From the NCBI GenBank assembly GCA_010015655.1, contig ML976667.1:871941-935940 (forward strand): a stretch of 64,000 bases of DNA, in the 5' to 3' direction. The notes under the pieces are model-generated. The model was given only the letters and a program-made list of their open reading frames with translations, did no database searches and had not been told where the DNA came from. This DNA comes from Bimuria novae-zelandiae CBS 107.79. Its lineage: Eukaryota; Ascomycota; Dothideomycetes; Pleosporales; Didymosphaeriaceae. This document shows positions 56,594 to 64,000 of the stretch, in pieces. How positions within the stretch are numbered: position 1 is the stretch's first letter; every line of letters starts with the position of its first letter. Made by a program: the position numbers and the translations under genes.

Positions 56594-57343
56594 ATGGGCC
56601 CACGCTCGCTCGGCGAGCCTCTGCTCCGCCCGTCGTCGCTATCCCGCCTGTTCTTCGCCCAAAACTTCCCGCGAACAGTGCCCTCATGGCACACACATCG
56701 CTTGATATCGCAGTCTTCGACCCCTCCACCCGCGCAACCGCAGCCTCGTGAAAGGACCACACCCAAAGTACACGCGCAGCAACCGACCAATGCTCCTGCG
56801 CGGAAACAAACGCCAACCGGCGCCGATCGGACCAGTGAAGCCATCGACAGCCTCTTTGGCGGAATGCCCTCCTATCGCGGTCGATCAGCTCCGGGACCTG
56901 CTTCTGCGCAGAAGTCGGCTCAGATGGCCGCGAATCTGTTCGGCGCGAACTTTGCCCAGGGAGGCACACGGCAGAACTTCATAAGACGGGGTCTCGATAT
57001 GGACAGCATGGACATGAGCGGTCTTCCGATGCCGTTGCAGGACCTGAAGCCTGCCGCGCCCGCTGTGCCGGAGGAGCAGCACTTTCCGAGACTGAATCCT
57101 GCATATGGTCGCACCATCAATTTGCAGGAGGAGCGAGGTCGCGATATCGTTCGAGGAATCAACATGCTTGGAAGTTTGATGGCGAGGAACAACGTCAGGG
57201 CCGATTTCATGAAGCAGAGGTTTCACGAGAGAGGAGGGCTGAGGAGGAAGAGGCTCAAGAGCGAACGATGGAGGGCGAGGTTCAAGAGGGGATTCCAGGA
57301 TGTGACGGCCCGAGTGAGCGAATTGACGCGGAAGGGATGGTAA
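56594..57343 (+). CDS. MRP21: Mitochondrial small-subunit ribosomal protein bS21m
   Basis: Single exon, 249 residues. The C-terminal domain is ribosomal protein S21: about 165-249, with LNPAYGRTINLQ, RGINMLGSLMARNNVRADFM, then the basic run RFHERGGLRRKRLKSERWRA and RFKRGF. Residues 1-45 are Arg/Ser/Leu-rich with few acids (MGPRSLGEPLLRPSSLSRLF), as in a mitochondrial presequence. The middle is a Pro/Gln-rich linker, usual for fungal Mrp21. The protein belongs to the 37S mitoribosomal subunit. It shares a 298-bp divergent promoter with the splicing-factor gene. Confidence 0.88.
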   Translation: MGPRSLGEPLLRPSSLSRLFFAQNFPRTVPSWHTHRLISQSSTPPPAQPQPRERTTPKVHAQQPTNAPARKQTPTGADRTSEAIDSLFGGMPSYRGRSAPGPASAQKSAQMAANLFGANFAQGGTRQNFIRRGLDMDSMDMSGLPMPLQDLKPAAPAVPEEQHFPRLNPAYGRTINLQEERGRDIVRGINMLGSLMARNNVRADFMKQRFHERGGLRRKRLKSERWRARFKRGFQDVTARVSELTRKGW

Positions 57344-57888
57344 GATGTTTGGACAACATGATCGAAGGGGAAAGTGTACGATTGCCGTGTAGATGCAGGA
57401 CTGGCGCATATATACTGTACATGTAGTAGTGTATTTTGATGTGGTTCTTCTGACCTGCAGCATATAGACAGGCAAATACCTCGATTGTACCAATCTCATG
57501 GAATTGGAAGCCGAAATCCTTTCTCGTAGAAACGTCTCTCTAAACTCAAACAAAATTACCCTGTGATGGGCATATCCCTCAGATTGCCCTCCAAACACAA
57601 TGAATTATTCATTCGTAACAGTCCAGAACCGACCTAGTCCAATTGACATCCGCAGCTGATTTTCCAATTCTACACTTCAATTATCCCACACGACAACATT
57701 TACATCCATTTGCGGCGGAGTTCGGGAGTCTCGCGCCCGGTCCGTGCGCCCTCGACTATCATCTCAAGCTGCCAGATCACACCTGAATCCACCACATTTT
57801 CCCCCTCTCGTTCACCTCCACCGTGAACAACATGCCGTTCACTTGTACATAATCGCATATATTGGCTTTATCTACGCCTCCACCAAAC
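57344..57888. other. Intergenic (same-strand), no gene recognised
   Basis: 545 bp between two plus-strand genes: 3' flank of MRP21, then a pyrimidine-rich leader before 57889. Nothing else supported. Confidence 0.45.
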
Positions 57889-58904
57889 ATGGCGCGTCCC
57901 ACATCCCCCCTCCGCCTCGCGCTCTTCGCCCTCTACTCCTTCTACCTCTCCCTCGCGCACGCCGTCTCCTCGTCCGACGCTCAGAAACCCTCTTCCGAAG
58001 GCCGCGGCTACAGCCTCGGCGAGCCCATACCAGTCAGCTGTCTAAATCGCACTGTGTACGTTTCTCTTCCCTCCACCCCACAAACACACACACAGCACAA
58101 AGCTGACCTAGAATCTTGGGGGTATATAGTGAGACAGGCGAACACATAACTGACGCCTCCGGCGCCCTCCAATACATCCCCTTCCCCGTCTGCGCCGAAA
58201 CCTCCCGCCCCCTCGAACTAGCCTTCGGCATCGAGTCCTCGCTCAACTGCACGATCCCCTACATTTCCGACCCGTTCTTCCACCTGCTAGAATTCTACAT
58301 CCACAACGACGCCCCGCTCACATGCCGTATCCCGTCAAAACCGCTGCCGCCCTCTGTGCTCGAGCAAGACTTCCGCTCAGCGGACGAGACGACGCAAGAA
58401 GGCGCCCTCGGGACACAGAGTAGCTTGTACACGCCACTCGTCGTCGCGCTGGCGGGTACCCTGCAATTGAGCCATCTACACGTGGGCAATGACTTGAATC
58501 TGCTCGTGCACGCGCGGCCGAAGAGCGAAGGACCGGGGATAGTCGATGCCGCGACGGCGTATAGTATCGCGAGTCATGCGCGGAACGCAAGGGTTACGAT
58601 TGGCGACGAGCTTTCGCTGCACTTCTCCGTGAGGTGGTATCCGAGCACGACGCTACCGCCGGGGTGGAGCGGGTATGGCGGACACGTATACAAGAGTACG
58701 TTTCTGTACTGTTTGCTCAGCGCGGGCGCGAGCGCCGCGATATGTGTGGCATACTTTAGGGGCGTGGAGCTGCCACGGCGGTTGAAGAGGTATGCGACGG
58801 ATCGGGTGGGGAGGGGAGGTGGCTATGGGCTGCCGGTTGCGAATGGGATGAGTAACGGGTACGGAGGGTACGGTTATGGGATTGGGACGGGGAAGAAGGA
58901 TTAA
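57889..58904 (+). CDS. Secretory-pathway single-pass membrane protein of unknown function
   Basis: Two exons, 57889-58055 and 58130-58904 (intron 74 nt, GTACGT...ATAG), 313 residues. The start is the ATG giving MARPTSPLRLALFALYSFYL, a strong signal peptide cleaved probably near residue 25. An in-frame non-ATG codon lies upstream. The lumenal part (about 26-255) has paired Cys residues, sequons (CLNRT, LNCTI) and beta-rich segments (GALQYIPFPVCAE, FFHLLEFYIHNDAPLTCRIP). A single membrane segment follows at about 259-279 (FLYCLLSAGASAAICVAYF), then a Gly/Tyr-rich cytosolic tail ending GTGKKD; KKD at the end is not a classical KKxx signal. The layout suggests a type I ER or cell-surface protein. 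I recognise no named family. Confidence 0.72.
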
Positions 58905-59215
58905 ATATGGGCGAAATTTCATCGATCTACCAGAGCCAAAGCATGTCTATGGGCACAGGGTTCTGCAGTTGTTGTATTCGCCATCCCCAGAATCTCGCGC
59001 TTGTAAATTCACATCGCGTGGAGCAAGCTGACGTATGCACTTCCGCGCAGAGTACCGCAGTGGAACTTATCTTCGTATTCACATGGTGAGCTATGTTGCG
59101 GTACGTCGAAACCTAATCTATGAACCCTTCCTCGCACATAATTTTACGGTCCTGTGTCATAAATCATTACTCCCCAGTCATGCCTGCTTCACATGAGGGG
59201 CTTCTCGACTTTGGC
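58905..59215. other. Convergent 3' flanks
   Basis: 311 bp between the stop of the membrane-protein gene and the stop of the isomerase gene. No further feature seen. Confidence 0.45.
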
Positions 59216-61132
<1,917 letters not shown>

Positions 61133-62002
61133 TTTGTGATTGAAAGTCTGATGATTGTGTGGCAGACCTCGGGAGCTGGTGGGGTTGTTTAGTGACCCAA
61201 CAAATACGCAATGAGGGGTATGGGACGGTGCAGTGTAAGTGAAGGAGCGAGCGATTGAGCAACCTACAGCTATTTAAATCTTTTCAGGACGGACACGAGA
61301 GACTTGAATAAAGTTTTAAGAAAGTTGTAATTCCGCGGTCAGGTGTAGGTAAAAGAAAGCAGTCGCCAGCTGGGTATTGGTGGGGTTAGGAAACACGCCC
61401 CGAACGTCACAGGGAGGGGCAGGGGCAGGGGTCCAGTTCGCGGCATCCTGCGGTTCTGGAATTGATCGGGCCGTAGGGTGTGACAAAGCCTCGGATACCT
61501 CAAATGCTCAACAGCCCTTTTGTCAATATTACAAACGCCGACCGGCAAGCGATCAGTGGGTCATATTTCTTGGGGCAAGGAAATGAGGGTCTTTGTAGGG
61601 GCACGCCAGGATTCTCGGTACCCACGGCGGGATGCCATCACGCAAGCAATACAAATCGGTCACTAATCATCCCTGTTGCTGAGAAAGACTCGGGGATAAG
61701 GTTAATGGATCGTGCAACTGTTGAATATTGGCTTCCAATGCCTCGATTGGCATGTCTCGCGCAAGTACTGCCTGATCATGCGCCTGGTCCATAAAGCTGT
61801 CCTACTCACCCCACGCAGGGAAAAATCTCGAATAGCGCCAATATAGCACTTGCTCGGGTGTTCTGCGAGGCGAGGTCCAGGACTACATGAGCTGGACGTG
61901 GCCTCGCTAAGCTTCGTGAAAAGGCAATATGAGCAACCGCTAACTCCCATGTCTAAATCATTCCGTACCAATCATCCGCCCATTCTCCGCTACAGCTAAT
62001 CT
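61133..62002. promoter_or_regulatory. PGI promoter region and Sch9 3' flank
   Basis: 870 bp between two minus-strand genes. The first 200 bp upstream of the isomerase start should hold its promoter. Short frames have no coding character. No specific glycolytic-regulator site was identified. Confidence 0.4.
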
Positions 62003-64000
62003 CTATCGTGCCGCGTCCTCGAAAGATGGATCCTTCACTGAGCCGCCTGCATCCCCGAGGCCGGCAACGGGGCGGTTGTACGACCAACCAGCAAACTGCT
62101 GCTGCATCGTCTGCGAAAGCATTGGTCCGTCGACGTAGGAATCGGTTGGAGCCTCACGAGTGAACTCCTGATCAAAGTTCTCCGTGTCCTTTGCATCAGC
62201 CTACAAGATGTTAGCAGGTAGTCACAGAATGATCGCATTGTCCATGCTAGGGCCATGACATACCACATTCGGCTTGAAGCTGGGCTCATACTTCCGCTCC
62301 AGCAACTTCCGCCAGTCGATGCTGTGGAAAAAGTAATGCGCCTTGATTTCTGCAGCGCCCTTTGCCCCAAGGCGCTTCTCCGCATTGCGGTCCAGGAGGC
62401 GGGTGAGCAGATCCCGTGCGGCGGGTGGCACAATCTCCGGCCCAGGGAAGTGTAGAGGTTCTGTGAGGATCTTGCGATACATGTCGTTAGTGTTCTCGTC
62501 ATAGAACGGCGGCAGTCCCGTCAACATTTCGTAGAGAAGCACGCCAAGCGTCCACCAGTCGACGGTCTTGGTGTAGCCTGCTCCGGTGAGTAGCTCAGGC
62601 GCGAGGTACTCTGGCGTTCCGCAAAATGCTAAAACATATTAGCAAAGTCGGTGGGAATGGTATGAAGTAGCTCACTGTTAGTTCGGTCTTCGTCCTTCAT
62701 ATCGAGTTTGCAAAGACCAAAGTCACATAAAGCGATGTGTCCGGTGTAATCTAGAAGAATATTCTCCGGCTTCAAGTCACGGTAAATGACGTTGAAGCCG
62801 TGCAAGCACTCCAAGGCGCACAGAAGTTCTGCTGCGTAAAATCGAGCACGATTAATGTCGAAACGCTGTTCCTTCTGGAGGTGGTGGAAGAGCTCGCCGC
62901 CGTTGACGAAAGCGAGGACAAAATATAGTTTCTCGGGTGACTGGAAGGAGAACTTGAGCGGCACGATGAATGGGTTGTTGATCTGGGCGAGGACGGAGCG
63001 TTCTGCCAAGGTATGGGCGACCTCGGAACGAGAAATGATGTGTGCCTTGCGGATAGTCTTCAGGGCGTAGATACGATGTGTGTCCTTCTTCCTGTGACTT
63101 GTCAATAAGTGCTCGAAAGACTCCGAAAACCGCCGCATACATAACCTGCATGACCTTGCCGAAGCTGCCTTTGCCGACAACCTTGAGCAGTTCAAAATCA
63201 TCAATGGAGAGCTTGCTACTCTGGGTTTCAACAAAGTTGACGCCAATCTTCATAGAACCAGAGCCGTATTGCAGTTCTAGCCACTCGGCACCCTGGCTGG
63301 GATCCCTCTTTTCGTTTACATCTGCTTCGAACTTGGGTCGAATATGACACTTCCCGATGAAAATGTCCTCGGCTCGGCCTGCGTTTGGAGGTGCGGAGGG
63401 ATTGCGGACGTATAGCGAAACGCTCATATCGGTGGTACGGGAGACGTCGAACTTGTACTGTGTGTTTCCTCCGGCCCACAGGGGATTCTCCGGGGTTCCT
63501 GAGACTGCGTTGATGAACACCTGCTGCTTATCGAAGTCCACGAGGGCGTACGGCAGGTATTTTGAGGAGTAGCGTCCATGGATCGTGGGAACCGCATTGA
63601 TGCTGCCAGCAGCGGACTGTGGTCGGTTCGCGGAGTACGAGCCGGCAGCTTGGTTTCGTGATGACGAGCCGGGTCTCATCGAGCCCGCTACGGAGAAGCC
63701 GCCTCCTTGCGACAAAGAGCCATGGTGGTGCCCTCCACCCTGGAAATGTTGTTCTGCACCAGGCGGGAGCGAGAAGCCCTTGCCTTCGTGGAGGGTGACG
63801 ATCAGGATACCAGGGCGGGTGGGCGGTGGAGGAGGTGCGGCATTGGCTTCGGAGGCCGCTGGGCCAGGTCAGTATTGGTCTGTAGTTTGAGAGGTTGCAC
63901 CACATACCGATTCCATTGGGATCTTTGGGGTCTGAGAGGGAGGTGCTGCTCGCCGCCTTTGGCGTCTGCTCACCGCCGACTATGGTGGATGTGGAGGACG
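62003..64000 (-). CDS. SCH9: Sch9/Sck1-type AGC serine/threonine kinase with C2 domain, 5' end beyond the window
   Basis: Nutrient-signalling kinase; in yeast a TORC1 substrate. Visible exons: 64000-63908 (partial), 63858-63141, 63091-62676, 62628-62264 and 62200-62003, with introns of 49, 49, 47 and 63 nt, all phases consistent. The partial first part is Ser/Thr-rich. A C2 domain begins at [16 protein letters not shown] and runs to KIGVNFVE, the feature separating Sch9/Sck1 from other AGC kinases. The kinase domain has [11 protein letters not shown] (Gly loop), YALKTIRK (catalytic Lys), [32 protein letters not shown] (activation loop with Thr) and [14 protein letters not shown]. The C-terminal extension keeps a turn-motif region ([10 protein letters not shown]) and a hydrophobic motif FAGWSY. 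Exon 2 donor GTATGC was chosen because it gives [15 protein letters not shown] in frame. The true start codon lies to the right of 64000. Confidence 0.92.

Overview
The window is nuclear DNA of a filamentous ascomycete (Pezizomycotina, probably Dothideomycetes; the class is inferred from gene content and was not tested). The basis is 47-100 nt GT-AG introns with CTAAC/CTGA-like branch sites, a Zn2Cys6 regulator, L-galactonate dehydratase, Nur1, Snu71 and Sch9 homologues, and repeats decayed in the manner of repeat-induced point mutation (RIP: CpA to TpA, so CAG codons become TAG stops).

Layout. 1-6.2 kb: a RIP-ruined Ty3/gypsy chromovirus-type retrotransposon and other AT-rich relics. 6.2-10.6 kb: a mitochondrial 3-oxoacid CoA-transferase and a Zn2Cys6 transcription factor, both on the minus strand. 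10.9-21.9 kb: a nest of cut-and-paste transposons. Three pogo/Fot1-like elements (E1, E2, E3) and one Tc1/mariner-like element (E4) all sit at TA dinucleotides. E2 sits in the flanking TA of E4, E3 sits in a TA inside the terminal repeat of E4, and a LINE-type insertion splits the E4 transposase. 22.1-28.9 kb: an NTF2-like membrane-anchored protein, a salicylate-hydroxylase-like flavin monooxygenase and a cytochrome P450, the last two divergent. 28.9-41.5 kb: gene-poor, with one C-terminally membrane-anchored unknown protein and one small five-exon gene assembled here from splice signals. 41.5-64 kb: dense, conserved housekeeping DNA. It holds NPC2-type lipid transfer protein, V-ATPase subunit F, Nur1, a secreted Ser/Thr-rich coiled-coil protein, two low-complexity unknowns, L-galactonate dehydratase, the U1 snRNP protein Snu71, mitochondrial ribosomal protein bS21m, an ER-type membrane protein, glucose-6-phosphate isomerase and an Sch9-type AGC kinase whose 5' end runs off the window.

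How the genes relate. The right half serves unrelated core functions (vacuolar acidification, sterol/lipid transfer, nuclear rim, splicing, mitochondrial translation, glycolysis, nutrient signalling) and shows no operon logic. Several pairs share short divergent promoters (subunit F/Nur1, Snu71/bS21m). The monooxygenase/P450 block beside the transposon nest is the only part that looks like a small accessory metabolic locus. Exon joins were chosen by splice consensus, reading frame and family fit; for every joined model the summed exon length is a multiple of three. Boundaries are predictions without transcript support.
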